This document shows positions 9,846 through 18,499 of a stretch of 64,000 nt of DNA, in pieces. The translations under genes were made by a program, and so were the position numbers. Origin of the DNA: Bacillota bacterium (GTDB lineage: Bacteria; Bacillota; Bacilli; Alicyclobacillales; SLC66); the NCBI GenBank assembly GCA_021820975.1, contig JAKADA010000002.1, positions 1 to 64,000 on the forward strand. The letters run 5' to 3'. The notes beneath the pieces are model-generated. The model searched no databases. It was given only the letters and a program-made list of their open reading frames with translations, and was not told the DNA's origin. Within the stretch, counting starts at the first letter, position 1. Each line of letters begins with the position of its first letter.

Positions 9846-11726
9846 ATGAAAGAGTCTTTGAAGCTTGAAGAAAATGAGCGTTTGAAGATGCGGGATACTC
9901 GCTTGTGGATATTGCAGCGGTTTCTAGTTTTGTCGATGACGTTGCTCGTTTTACGGTTGGCTTATATGCAAATTGGTCATCAATTTCATTATCTAGCTTT
10001 GGCCAATCGCAATCGAGTCGATACGTATGCTACGCCATCCCCACGTGGCACTATTTTTGATCATACTATGCGAGCTATGGCCTATGATCGCCCAGCGTTC
10101 AGCCTTATTTATGCACGTTCCAATCGTCCTATTAAGCCTATTGCAAATACACTTTCTCACGTCCTTGGTACTTCTTCTAAACAGTTGCAAGCGAGCATGT
10201 TAGCTGACGTTACAGCAGGTGTTCACTGTTTGATTGCAAGCCGTATCTCTGATCGTGCCATTTCTTTTGTTCGCGAGCATCAAAGAGATTTACCTGGCGT
10301 TGAGATTATTCCGGATTCGACCAGAACATATCCTTTCGGTGATGTCGCTTGTCATATACTTGGCTACATTAACTCGATCCCAAAAGATCGCCAAGATGAT
10401 GCGTTGTTGGCGGATTTTCCACCATCCACAAAAATTGGTTGGAGTGGTGTAGAACGTTCTTATGATGATGTATTGCGCGGCCATCCAGGAAAAATATGTA
10501 TGGAAGTAGATAGCCAAGGGGTTCCGATTCGTCGGCTTGATGAAAGCAGGGAACCTGTATCTGGACAAGATTTGGTACTTACAGTGGATGCATCCTATCA
10601 AGCGTATGTGCAGCGACTACTAGTTCAGCAACTTCACTATTTAAAAGCACATGGCCATGCATTCATGGATCATGCTATGGCTGTTGCGCTGAATCCCAAT
10701 ACAGGGGCGATCCTCGCTATGGCTAGTGTACCAACATACAATCCGCAATGGTTTATCGATGGTATTTCCTATGCGGTGTATGAGAAACAATTTGCTCCTG
10801 CAGAGCGAAATTGGGCTACGCAAGCACCTGTTGCACCAGGTTCTGTCATGAAGCCATTAACGGCTTTTTTTGCGATGAAAGAAGCTGTTATTTCGCCAAA
10901 TTCCACCTTTCGCTGTGATGGACAGTGGGATATCCCTTTAACACAGGGACCTCCAATTCGTTGTTGGACACGACATGAAAATGTTTCGCTTCGTTTTGCC
11001 CTTGCAAAATCCTGTGATGTGTACTTCTATAAAGCTAGCCTGGCTTACGGTAATTGGCCGCCAAAACATGGAGTTTCTGTCTCGACATGGCTAAAAAAAA
11101 CCAGATTGTCTGCACTACGGCGTTTAGAAACGATGCAACACCATTTTGGTTTAGGCAATGGAGGTACAGGAGTTGATCTTCCGGAAGAAGCGAGTGGCTA
11201 CGTCAATGAAGGATCGGGGCAGGTAGCTGATCTACCCTATACAGCAATCGGTCAAAATGAAGTATTCACTACGCTTGAATTAGCGACGTACACAGCTACT
11301 TTGGCACATGATGGGATTCGTCCTACACCCCATGTTGTAGAAAAAGTGGGGCGTATACCTTATCAAGTGAGGCAGGTTAACGCCTTGCAAATAAGTGGTT
11401 TGCAAAAAGAGCAATTACATGTCATTCAAGAAGGCATGTACCTAGCATGCAATGATCCTTGCGGAACAGCTTATGGTACATTTCATCACGGACGACCATT
11501 ATCCTATACGATAGCTGGTAAGACGGGAACTGCGGAAACGGGAATCGCCGGTTTTGATAATGCTGTTTTTATCGGGTACGCTCCTTATCGTCATCCGCAA
11601 ATTGCTATTGCGATCGTTATACCTGGAGGTGGACATGGTGCAGACTCTACAGGACCTATCGCGCGTGCCATGTTCGATCGATTCTTCTCAGTAAAAGCAG
11701 GAAAAGCGCTTGCGCACGTTGAATAG
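9846..11726 (+). CDS. mrdA: Penicillin-binding protein 2 (class B transpeptidase)
   Basis: This 626-residue bitopic class B PBP has a transmembrane helix at about 27-48, a PBP-dimer (pedestal) domain and a transpeptidase domain. Active-site motifs are SVMK (Ser333, Lys336), SCD (Ser389) and KTG (Lys559). An S-x-D second motif is also found in E. coli PBP2, which supports the elongasome assignment over divisome PBPs. It cross-links peptidoglycan during rod elongation together with RodA and MreBCD. The gene is between mreD and minC, an order seen in many Clostridia but not in B. subtilis. No PASTA domains are present. RodA is not in the window. Confidence 0.92.
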   Translation: MKESLKLEENERLKMRDTRLWILQRFLVLSMTLLVLRLAYMQIGHQFHYLALANRNRVDTYATPSPRGTIFDHTMRAMAYDRPAFSLIYARSNRPIKPIANTLSHVLGTSSKQLQASMLADVTAGVHCLIASRISDRAISFVREHQRDLPGVEIIPDSTRTYPFGDVACHILGYINSIPKDRQDDALLADFPPSTKIGWSGVERSYDDVLRGHPGKICMEVDSQGVPIRRLDESREPVSGQDLVLTVDASYQAYVQRLLVQQLHYLKAHGHAFMDHAMAVALNPNTGAILAMASVPTYNPQWFIDGISYAVYEKQFAPAERNWATQAPVAPGSVMKPLTAFFAMKEAVISPNSTFRCDGQWDIPLTQGPPIRCWTRHENVSLRFALAKSCDVYFYKASLAYGNWPPKHGVSVSTWLKKTRLSALRRLETMQHHFGLGNGGTGVDLPEEASGYVNEGSGQVADLPYTAIGQNEVFTTLELATYTATLAHDGIRPTPHVVEKVGRIPYQVRQVNALQISGLQKEQLHVIQEGMYLACNDPCGTAYGTFHHGRPLSYTIAGKTGTAETGIAGFDNAVFIGYAPYRHPQIAIAIVIPGGGHGADSTGPIARAMFDRFFSVKAGKALAHVE

Positions 11727-11759
11727 TGAGGTTTGAAGGCTTTTGACAGGAGGACAATT

Positions 11760-12416
11760 ATGTCGAGATCTGCGAGGTCAGCACCCGCAAAGGTGCGCGA
11801 TCTGGTGACGGTGAAAGGCATCCGTAACGGTTTGCTGTTTGTGTTGGCCGATGATGTGGATATCGCGGATGTGCTCGAAGAGTTAGAACATAAGATTGAA
11901 GGACAGATAAAAAGCGATGGAACGCTTACTGCATATGTAGAATGTGGCCAACGAAAAGTAACTGATGATGATGAGCGAATGATTCGTAAGTTATTTGCAA
12001 CACATGGTAATCTAATCGTAGGCGGTTTTGCCGGTGCTCCGACGGTGTCTAGTCTTCGGCACAAAGATCCTTACGTGTTTAAGGGAACAGTACGGTCTGG
12101 CATGCTTATTGAACATGACGGTGATGTCGTGATTATCGGTGATGTGAACCCTGGAGGACAAATTATTGCTGCTGGTGATGTCTATATAATGGGGCATCTT
12201 CGTGGTTCGATTCATGCAGGTGCATCAGGCAATCACCAAGCCGTGATTGCTGCGAATTACTTTGAACCATTGCAAGTGCGCATCGCCCATGTGGTCCGTC
12301 GCGCACCAGACGTCCGCACGAGGCCGGCGGAAATGGAATTTGCCTATCTCGATGGCGAGCAGATGGCGATTGAGCAAATGGCTTATCTGGCACAGTACAG
12401 GGCTAAGATGAGCTAG
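11760..12416 (+). CDS. minC: Septum site-determining protein MinC
   Basis: This 218-residue division inhibitor has an N-terminal MinC domain and a C-terminal beta-helix domain (from about 115; KGTVRSGMLIEHDGDVVIIG, NPGGQIIAAGDVYIMGHLRG). It prevents FtsZ ring assembly away from midcell and binds MinD through the C-terminal domain. The ATG at 11760 follows AGGAGG, so it replaces the longer frame that starts with TTG at 11733. It lies 33 bases after pbp2 and 26 bases before minD. Confidence 0.95.
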   Translation: MSRSARSAPAKVRDLVTVKGIRNGLLFVLADDVDIADVLEELEHKIEGQIKSDGTLTAYVECGQRKVTDDDERMIRKLFATHGNLIVGGFAGAPTVSSLRHKDPYVFKGTVRSGMLIEHDGDVVIIGDVNPGGQIIAAGDVYIMGHLRGSIHAGASGNHQAVIAANYFEPLQVRIAHVVRRAPDVRTRPAEMEFAYLDGEQMAIEQMAYLAQYRAKMS

Positions 12417-12442
12417 GTGCACGGATATGAGGAGGAATTGTC

Positions 12443-13240
12443 ATGGGAGAAGCGATTGTTGTAACTTCGGGTAAAGGGGGCGTCGGTAAAACAACATCCT
12501 CGGCGAACATCGGTACAGCGTTAGCTCTTCTCGGAAAAAAAGTGTGTATGGTAGATACTGATATTGGTCTTCGCAATTTAGATGTTGTTATGGGACTTGA
12601 GAATCGTATTATTTTTGATGTGATTGATGTAGCATCTGGAGCGTGCCGTTTGGAACAGGCATTAATTAAAGATAAGCGATTCGATCAATTGTTTTTACTA
12701 CCGGCGGCACAAACGAAAGATAAGCTTGCTTTAAGTGAACAATCAATGCAAACGATCGTAGCAAAACTCAAAGAGCAATTTGATTTTGTGATTATCGATT
12801 GCCCAGCTGGCATCGAACATGGGTTTCGGGTCGCTGTGACTGGTGCAGACCAAGCGATCGTCGTTACAACTCCTGAACAAGCAGCTGTAAGAGATGCCGA
12901 TCGTGTCATTGGGTTATTAGAAGCCCAAAAAATTTCGTCGCCTAAGTTAATTATCAATAGAATTCGCCCGCAAATGATGAAAAACGGTGATATGTTAGAT
13001 ATCGACGATATTATTTCAATTTTATCGCTTGATTTATTGGGTATTGTCCCTGATGACGAACATGTGATTCGTGCTGCTAATCAGGGAGAGCCAACCGTGA
13101 TGCGTCCGGATTCGCCCGCTTCCATGGGCTACCGTAATATTGCAAGGCGTATCTTAGGTGATCCAGTTCCTTTGATGAATTTGAGCGTTGATGAAGGTGG
13201 TTTATTCAAAAAAATGCGCAAATGGATTGGCCTTCACTAA
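12443..13240 (+). CDS. minD: Septum site-determining ATPase MinD
   Basis: This 265-residue deviant Walker A ATPase has the motif SGKGGVGKTT near the N-terminus, the switch region DTDIGLRNLD and the IIDCPAGIE Walker B segment. The C-terminal tail GGLFKKMRKWIGLH is a membrane-targeting amphipathic helix. MinD recruits MinC to the membrane. No MinE is visible in the window; in Bacillus-like systems DivIVA/MinJ place MinCD, so the topological factor remains open. The ATG is preceded by GAGGAG. Confidence 0.97.
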   Translation: MGEAIVVTSGKGGVGKTTSSANIGTALALLGKKVCMVDTDIGLRNLDVVMGLENRIIFDVIDVASGACRLEQALIKDKRFDQLFLLPAAQTKDKLALSEQSMQTIVAKLKEQFDFVIIDCPAGIEHGFRVAVTGADQAIVVTTPEQAAVRDADRVIGLLEAQKISSPKLIINRIRPQMMKNGDMLDIDDIISILSLDLLGIVPDDEHVIRAANQGEPTVMRPDSPASMGYRNIARRILGDPVPLMNLSVDEGGLFKKMRKWIGLH

Positions 13241-13337
13241 GAGCGTCTGGTTTTATAGCTCGACATACAACGCCTCGTCCAAGCATAAAGTTAGATGGAG
13301 AAAGCTTGACCATCTATTTATGTGAGGAGGGGCGGCT

Positions 13338-14171
13338 TTGTATAAAGACGATTCAAAGAGCCGCACGACAACGAAACAAATTCGACCCGAGTACTCCATT
13401 TCCCCTGATGATGATTTATACAGTTCCCCGAGATCTTGGGCTGGCCCTGTTCTGCAATCGAAACAACAAGATGACGATGATGAGACGATGATTCATCCTT
13501 TGTCGGCACCACGCCGTCCCTATAATGAATTACCTCATCGCACCTATACAAGAAATAATGAACGACCTTATGGACCTTCAGAGTCTTCGCAGTCAGGATC
13601 GTCCTTACCTGTTCAGATAATTGGCTCTTTGTGCTTGGTGCTCGCTGTGCTGTTTATCTCACACAGTTCTACACCACTTGCTACGAGCTTAAAAACAGAT
13701 GTGCAACATATCTTAGCCCCGGATTACACACAGGTTGATTTGCCAGCAAGTTTGGCTAGGGCATTTGGAAGTCTGCCGAGTTCAGGTACAGCTACGGTAG
13801 CCACGGCAACAACACCACTCTATATTGTATCGCCGATTAAAGGATCTATCGTACGGACATTCTCTGTCATAAGTCCTGAGGTCGTTTTTCAAGGGCACCC
13901 GGGTGCAGCCGTGGTGGCAGCGGCAGAAGGATTGGTCGATAATGTGGGTGAAACGCAGGCCAATGGATACTACGTTACGATTGATCATGGAGGTTTTGGA
14001 CAGACATTTTATGCGCATCTAGGCAGAATTGCTGTACATGCACACGAGTACGTGGTGGCAGGACAAACGATAGGTTTTTTGCCGGAACACAGTAGCCTTT
14101 TAACATTTGGTTACATTCGCGGTGGCTCGTATAAAGATCCAGCGACGTTTCTACAAGCTTCTAAGCCATGA
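13338..14171 (+). CDS. spoIVFA: SpoIVFA-like M23-fold membrane protein
   Basis: This 277-residue protein has a long charged cytoplasmic N-terminus, one transmembrane segment (about 91-108) and a LytM/M23 fold domain at the C-terminus (about 165-277). In SpoIVFA-type proteins this fold regulates the SpoIVFB protease and is cut by SpoIVB. The first M23 metal motif is degenerate: the histidine of QGHPGA is present but the expected aspartate four residues later is alanine, so it is probably not an active endopeptidase. TTG start with GAGGAGG upstream. It overlaps spoIVFB by four bases and lies where spoIVFA is found in B. subtilis. Confidence 0.85.
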   Translation: MYKDDSKSRTTTKQIRPEYSISPDDDLYSSPRSWAGPVLQSKQQDDDDETMIHPLSAPRRPYNELPHRTYTRNNERPYGPSESSQSGSSLPVQIIGSLCLVLAVLFISHSSTPLATSLKTDVQHILAPDYTQVDLPASLARAFGSLPSSGTATVATATTPLYIVSPIKGSIVRTFSVISPEVVFQGHPGAAVVAAAEGLVDNVGETQANGYYVTIDHGGFGQTFYAHLGRIAVHAHEYVVAGQTIGFLPEHSSLLTFGYIRGGSYKDPATFLQASKP

Positions 14172-15022
14172 AAATGTTTGGTATAAAGATCCACATACAT
14201 CCACTATTTCTCGCTGTTATGGCGCTTGCAGTGTATGGAGGATTTGCGGTAGATCTTAGCCTATGGTTTTTGGTCGTTATCTTACATGAAATTGGTCATA
14301 TTGTGGCTGCAAGACGTTATGGCTATGTTGTCGAGGGTGTTGAATTGTTACCTTTTGGCGGTGTCGCACGAATGGCGGCATCAACTCTTGGTTTTCAGGT
14401 GCGTCATGAGACCGTCATTGCTCTATGTGGACCACTTGTCAATTTAATCCTAGCGCTAGTAACAGCCATGTTGCATATCACTGGATTGGTTGGGGATCGG
14501 GTAGCTGCTGACTTTTTAATGATCAATGGTATGATTGCTCTATTTAATTTATTGCCTGCTTTACCCTTGGATGGAGGAAGGATCGCTCGCGCTGGATTAG
14601 CCATGAGTTTGGGTTACAAGCACGCTACAAGAGTGGTGACGGCTATGTCTTTCTTCTTATCAATGGCATTGATGTTGATTGGTGCATTGGCGCTTGTCCT
14701 AGGCTATACGGATGCAGGTCTTTTGGCCCTTGGTGCTTTTCTTCTATTTTCAGCCTATACGCTCAGCCGACAGGCAAAATATGATACATTACGCTTTTTA
14801 GATGCCAAGCGGCTTGAAAATAGCCGCATACAGCCTGTTAGGACAGTAGCGGTGTTACCAACAGCGAGCATCGGTGAAATTGCAGGGAGTTTTGCACCGG
14901 GTCATTACCATTTAATCTATATTACTGAAAAACAAACTATGCTTGAAGAACAGGCCGTGTTACGTGCGATATTTGATGGTGGCATGTGGCGAGAACCTAT
15001 TTCTTCATTGCTTTCAACGTGA
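14168..15022 (+). CDS. spoIVFB: Sigma-K factor processing intramembrane protease SpoIVFB
   Basis: This 284-residue site-2-type zinc metalloprotease has the membrane-embedded motif HEIGH (His40, Glu41, His44) and the third ligand in LPLDGGRI (about Asp137). Four to six hydrophobic segments fill the first 200 residues, and a C-terminal cytoplasmic CBS-like segment follows, which in B. subtilis senses ATP. The enzyme cuts pro-sigma-K in the mother cell once SpoIVFA inhibition is lifted. ATG start overlaps the spoIVFA stop. Confidence 0.95.
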   Translation: MKMFGIKIHIHPLFLAVMALAVYGGFAVDLSLWFLVVILHEIGHIVAARRYGYVVEGVELLPFGGVARMAASTLGFQVRHETVIALCGPLVNLILALVTAMLHITGLVGDRVAADFLMINGMIALFNLLPALPLDGGRIARAGLAMSLGYKHATRVVTAMSFFLSMALMLIGALALVLGYTDAGLLALGAFLLFSAYTLSRQAKYDTLRFLDAKRLENSRIQPVRTVAVLPTASIGEIAGSFAPGHYHLIYITEKQTMLEEQAVLRAIFDGGMWREPISSLLST

Positions 15023-15048
15023 TGCTTGTGGTATTCTATGTATCGTGA

Positions 15049-15140
15049 CGCACCAAAGCGATGTGTCAACCGCATGGGTATAGGTCTTTAAACGAATTTT
15101 TTCGTACCTAACCAGCGAGTCCTACCTGTTTGGAGGTGCG
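15049..15140 (+). ncRNA. Probable L21 leader (autoregulatory 5' UTR of rplU)
   Basis: The 120-base leader of rplU can fold. CGCACC at 15049-15054 pairs with GGTGCG at 15135-15140, which overlaps the end of the GGAGG ribosome site. Inside it, TAGGT (15081-15085) pairs with ACCTA (15106-15110), and ACGAA (15092-15096) with TTCGT (15101-15105) around a TTTT loop. Bacillota commonly have an L21 leader RNA here. Identity is inferred from position and pairing, not from a covariance search. Confidence 0.55.
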
Positions 15141-15143
15141 CGT

Positions 15144-15455
15144 ATGTACGCGATTGTTGAGAGTGGCGGAAAGCAGTTTAAGGTCACCGAGGGTGGCACG
15201 GTTTATGTGGAAAAGGTTGAAGCAGGCGTTGGTGAATCGGTAACGCTTGATAAGGTATTTCTTGTGGAAAAAGACGGTCAAGTTACCGTTGGCAGTCCGT
15301 TGGTTTCAGGTGCAAGTGTAACGGCGACGGTTGTTGAACATGGTAAGGATAAGAAGATTATTGTCTTCAAATACAAGTCGAAGAAAAATTATCGTAAAAA
15401 ACAAGGTCACAGACAGCCATTTACCAAGTTGCATATCGACACGATTAACGGCTGA
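15144..15455 (+). CDS. rplU: 50S ribosomal protein L21
   Basis: This 103-residue protein is bL21, recognised by the N-terminal [14 protein letters not shown] and the C-terminal [17 protein letters not shown] segment that contacts 23S rRNA. It is a structural protein of the large ribosomal subunit. The ATG follows TTTGGAGG. It heads the conserved rplU-prp-rpmA unit. Confidence 0.98.
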   Translation: MYAIVESGGKQFKVTEGGTVYVEKVEAGVGESVTLDKVFLVEKDGQVTVGSPLVSGASVTATVVEHGKDKKIIVFKYKSKKNYRKKQGHRQPFTKLHIDTING

Positions 15456-15460
15456 TCGTT

Positions 15461-15817
15461 ATGATTCAAGCGCATGTGGTTTCGCGCAAAATGGAAACCA
15501 GTTTTGCTATTCATTCGGTGAATAACCGCCGAATTGAGCGTATTGAAATGTCAGGCCATGCTGAGTCAGGCGAATATGGAAAAGATCTTGTCTGCGCTGC
15601 GGCTTCTGCTTTAGTCATTGCTTTTGTGAATAGTGTAGAAGTATTATGTGGAGTCGATCTTGCACCAGAAGTTCGGTCAGGTTACGTGCGTGTGACAGTG
15701 CCATCAGATGCGAGTGTACAGCTGTTGGCAGAGAGTCTCGTCGTTGGTCTTGAAGGGATGATGCAAGATCATGCTAAGTACATTGTGGTAAAACACACTT
15801 TGCATGAAGATTTGTGA
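15461..15817 (+). CDS. prp: Ribosomal processing cysteine protease Prp
   Basis: This 118-residue protein (YsxB/Prp family) cuts the N-terminal extension from ribosomal protein L27. The catalytic pair is visible as His33 in SGHAESG and Cys45 in KDLVCAAASAL, with the 12-residue spacing of the characterised enzyme. The neighbouring L27 carries the matching extension, which confirms the substrate. It lies between rplU and rpmA, five and 15 bases away. The N-terminus is about ten residues longer than usual, so the start may be slightly too early. Confidence 0.95.
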   Translation: MIQAHVVSRKMETSFAIHSVNNRRIERIEMSGHAESGEYGKDLVCAAASALVIAFVNSVEVLCGVDLAPEVRSGYVRVTVPSDASVQLLAESLVVGLEGMMQDHAKYIVVKHTLHEDL

Positions 15818-15832
15818 AGGAGGACAAGTTTT

Positions 15833-16141
15833 ATGTTGCGGTTTGATTTACAATTGTTTGCTCACAAAAAAGGGGTTTCATCGACACGTAACGGTCGTGA
15901 CAGCCATGCTCAACGTCTTGGTGTTAAGCGCAGTGATGGTCAAGTCGTTACAGGTGGTAGTATCTTAGTGCGTCAGCGTGGAACAAAGTTTTATCCTGGT
16001 GTGAATGTTGGACGTGGCAGTGATGACACGTTGTTCGCAAAAGTTGATGGGTTAGTCAAGTTTGAACGTTTTGGACATGATCGTAAACGCATTAGTGTAT
16101 ATCCTGTTGAAGTGGCTGTGGCTGTTGCAGGAAATGCATGA
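15833..16141 (+). CDS. rpmA: 50S ribosomal protein L27 with cleavable N-terminal extension
   Basis: This 102-residue bL27 starts with MLRFDLQLF before [15 protein letters not shown]. The nine-residue extension ending in QLF is the Prp cleavage signal known from Staphylococcus and other Bacillota; mature L27 begins at Ala10 and its N-terminus reaches the peptidyl transferase centre. The ATG has GGAGG nine bases upstream. A terminator follows. Confidence 0.98.
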   Translation: MLRFDLQLFAHKKGVSSTRNGRDSHAQRLGVKRSDGQVVTGGSILVRQRGTKFYPGVNVGRGSDDTLFAKVDGLVKFERFGHDRKRISVYPVEVAVAVAGNA

Positions 16142-16157
16142 TTGTGTTTTTGATTTT

Positions 16158-16186
16158 AACCCAGTTGCTTAGCGACTGGGTTTTTT
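16158..16186 (+). terminator. Terminator after rpmA
   Basis: AACCCAGT and ACTGGGTT form an 8-bp stem with a nine-base loop, followed by T residues. It separates the ribosomal unit from obgE, only 18 bases before the obgE start. Confidence 0.88.
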
Positions 16187-16203
16187 AGATTGGAAGTGTA
16201 GAG

Positions 16204-17478
16204 ATGTTCATTGACGTAGCAAAAGTTGAAATTAAAGCTGGCAATGGTGGCAATGGTATGGTCGCGTATCGACGTGAAAAATACGTGCCGATGGGTGGAC
16301 CTGCTGGTGGAGATGGGGGGCGCGGCGGGGATGTCGTGTTCATTGTAGACTCTGGATTACGAACTTTGCTTGATTTTCGATATCAGCGTCATTTACGTGC
16401 TGAGCACGGTGAAAATGGCAGAATAAAGAATCAGCATGGTGCTAATGCAGATGATTTGTTAGTGAAAGTTCCGCCAGGTACGATAGTACGAGATGCATTG
16501 ACGCAAGATTTGTTGGCAGATTTGACGGAGGTCGGTCAAACGGCCGTGATCGCTAAGGGTGGTCGGGGTGGTCGGGGTAATGCGCGTTTTGCGACCTCAC
16601 GCAATACGGCACCTGATATGGCGGAAAAAGGGGAACCTGGGGAAGAAAAAACGGTTACCCTTGAATTGCGCCTGTTAGCTGATGTTGGTTTAGTTGGTTT
16701 CCCCAGTGTCGGTAAATCGACTTTGTTGTCTGTCGTAAGTGCGGCTAGGCCAAAAATTGCGGATTATCATTTCACGACATTAACTCCTAATTTGGGTGTC
16801 GTTTCTTTAGGTGATGAACGTCAGTTTGTGCTAGCAGATCTTCCTGGCTTGATTGAAGGGGCACATATTGGTTTAGGCCTAGGCCATGAGTTCTTGCGTC
16901 ATGTAGAGCGAACGCGTGTACTCATTCATGTTGTTGACATGGGGACTCAAGAGGAACGCGATCCAATTGTTGATTTTGAGACAATTAATCGTGAACTCTC
17001 AATGTACGATCCGAAATTGGCTGTTCGTCCGCAAATTGTGGCTGCAAATAAAATGGACCTGCCTGGAGCAGACGAACGATTGAAACGATTTATGGAAACG
17101 TATCCGGATATTTTAGTATTTCCCATATCTGCAGTATCGCACCAAGGGGTCGATCTACTCATGCAAAAGGCGGCAGAACTGTTAGTGCTTGAAGAACAAA
17201 AGCCTGAGCTTGAAGAGATTACACAAGATGAAGTGGTTTATCGGTCAAATGAAAATCCAATTCGATTTACGATTCAACGTGACAATGATTTGTTCGTGGT
17301 GCAAAGTGTAGAGCTTGACAAGTTGGTGACGATGTCTGATTTCAATCAGTATGATGCCGTTTTACGCTTTCAACGAATCATGCGACGTGCGGGAGTGGAT
17401 GATGCTTTACGAGCTAACGGTGCCAAAGATGGAGATCAAATTCAAGTTGGTGACATGATCTTTGATTTTGTTGATTAG
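16204..17478 (+). CDS. obgE: GTPase ObgE/CgtA
   Basis: This 424-residue essential GTPase has three domains: the glycine-rich Obg fold (1-158), the G domain with G1 [10 protein letters not shown]3 DLPGLIEGA and G4 NKMD, and the C-terminal OCT domain (about 345-424). It acts in large-subunit assembly and the stringent response, and in B. subtilis is also needed for Spo0A activation. The spo0B gene that precedes obg in B. subtilis is missing; only 62 bases separate rpmA from obgE. Confidence 0.97.
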   Translation: MFIDVAKVEIKAGNGGNGMVAYRREKYVPMGGPAGGDGGRGGDVVFIVDSGLRTLLDFRYQRHLRAEHGENGRIKNQHGANADDLLVKVPPGTIVRDALTQDLLADLTEVGQTAVIAKGGRGGRGNARFATSRNTAPDMAEKGEPGEEKTVTLELRLLADVGLVGFPSVGKSTLLSVVSAARPKIADYHFTTLTPNLGVVSLGDERQFVLADLPGLIEGAHIGLGLGHEFLRHVERTRVLIHVVDMGTQEERDPIVDFETINRELSMYDPKLAVRPQIVAANKMDLPGADERLKRFMETYPDILVFPISAVSHQGVDLLMQKAAELLVLEEQKPELEEITQDEVVYRSNENPIRFTIQRDNDLFVVQSVELDKLVTMSDFNQYDAVLRFQRIMRRAGVDDALRANGAKDGDQIQVGDMIFDFVD

Positions 17479-17495
17479 TTTGGAGGGTGTAACCA

Positions 17496-17957
17496 GTGTA
17501 TAAAGGAAATGAGGGAATAACTCGCGACTTTGTGGCAACAGGTATCGTCGTACATGGTGAGAGAGTTGTGTTAGTACTTCATCGTAAGTTAAAACGCTGG
17601 TTACCTCCAGGTGGTCATATTGATACTCCCGAATTGCCTGATCAAGCAGCTATTCGGGAAGTCAAAGAAGAAACAGGACTTGACATAGTGTTAGTAGCTG
17701 ACGTTGAGCCAGCAGGATTTTCCCACGCATTAGCACGACCTGCAGGTATTCAACTTGAGGATATTGAACCAGGACACCAACATATTGACTTGATTTACTT
17801 TGCTAAACCCTTAGGTGATACAACACTTACCGTAAGTGACGAATCGATTCAGATCGGGTGGTTTACGCTGACTGAGATGCGTTCAATGGGTGTGACCGAT
17901 GAGGTGATAGCTTGGAGTCAAAAAGCAATAGTTACGGTGAATGCAGTTTGTCCTTGA
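17496..17957 (+). CDS. NUDIX hydrolase
   Basis: This 153-residue protein carries a complete NUDIX box, G-x5-E-x7-REVKEETGL, at about residues 45-67, with the acidic residues needed for magnesium. The preceding LPPGGHID turn is typical of enzymes that hydrolyse nucleoside diphosphate derivatives. The substrate cannot be predicted. GTG start with GGAGGG upstream, 17 bases after obgE, and its end overlaps the JAMM gene, suggesting one transcript obgE-NUDIX-JAMM. Confidence 0.9.
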   Translation: MYKGNEGITRDFVATGIVVHGERVVLVLHRKLKRWLPPGGHIDTPELPDQAAIREVKEETGLDIVLVADVEPAGFSHALARPAGIQLEDIEPGHQHIDLIYFAKPLGDTTLTVSDESIQIGWFTLTEMRSMGVTDEVIAWSQKAIVTVNAVCP

Positions 17958-18427
17958 GTGCTTTACGCGTCAAGCAATTGGTTGTCTCTTACGCAATTCA
18001 TTCGAATTTCATTCAGGATATGCGTGCGGCCTTGCCTTATGAAGGCGGTGGTGTGTTGTTAGGAAGGGTACATCATGGAAGTTCCCCTGTTGATACCACT
18101 TTTTTTGCACACCGCTTTTTTGTCTTGCCAAATACATTGCAAAGTTCGACACGATTTTTAGCAGATCCGATACAAACAGTGGCAGCAGTTCTTGGCTCAA
18201 GTCATGTAGGGGAAACGATCATAGCAACGGTTCATAGCCACCCAAATGCTGATGCTTTTCCCTCAATTCGTGACGTGCAAGAAGCATTTGATTACACGAT
18301 CGCGCATGTAATCGTAGGCACGGTGACAAGTAAGATCACAACAAATGCTTTTTTTTACAGAAGAAACCCTCTCGGTTATTCCTTTCATGCAATTCCTCTT
18401 GTATTCTCCAATCCTATCGGCAAATAA
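17948..18427 (+). CDS. JAMM/M67-type metalloprotease-like protein
   Basis: This protein of about 159 residues has a JAB1/MPN (M67) domain: an upstream glutamate in PYEGGGVLLG and the metal motif HSHPNADAFPSIRD (H-x-H-x10-D, followed by acidic residues). Bacterial members remove ubiquitin-like or sulfur-carrier C-terminal adducts, or act as isopeptidases; no ThiS/MoaD-like partner lies nearby. The start is uncertain: TTG at 17948 is chosen for its spacing to GGTGAA; TTG at 17954 overlaps the NUDIX stop. It lies 72 bases before comGA. Confidence 0.8.
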   Translation: MSLSALRVKQLVVSYAIHSNFIQDMRAALPYEGGGVLLGRVHHGSSPVDTTFFAHRFFVLPNTLQSSTRFLADPIQTVAAVLGSSHVGETIIATVHSHPNADAFPSIRDVQEAFDYTIAHVIVGTVTSKITTNAFFYRRNPLGYSFHAIPLVFSNPIGK

Positions 18428-18499
18428 CCTTATCGTAAAAAGGATTTAAGCTAGCGATTTTGAACGGATTCTTTATCTCGAATAAAGGAGATGAGATCC

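Noticed and set aside
13222-13491. 89-residue + frame overlapping minD end and spoIVFA start
   Set aside because: It runs inside spoIVFA in another frame and lacks a ribosome site; spoIVFA has clear domain support.
18428-18499. ComK box (AAAA-N5-TTTT) before comGA
   Set aside because: Only A- and T-runs without the needed spacing were found.
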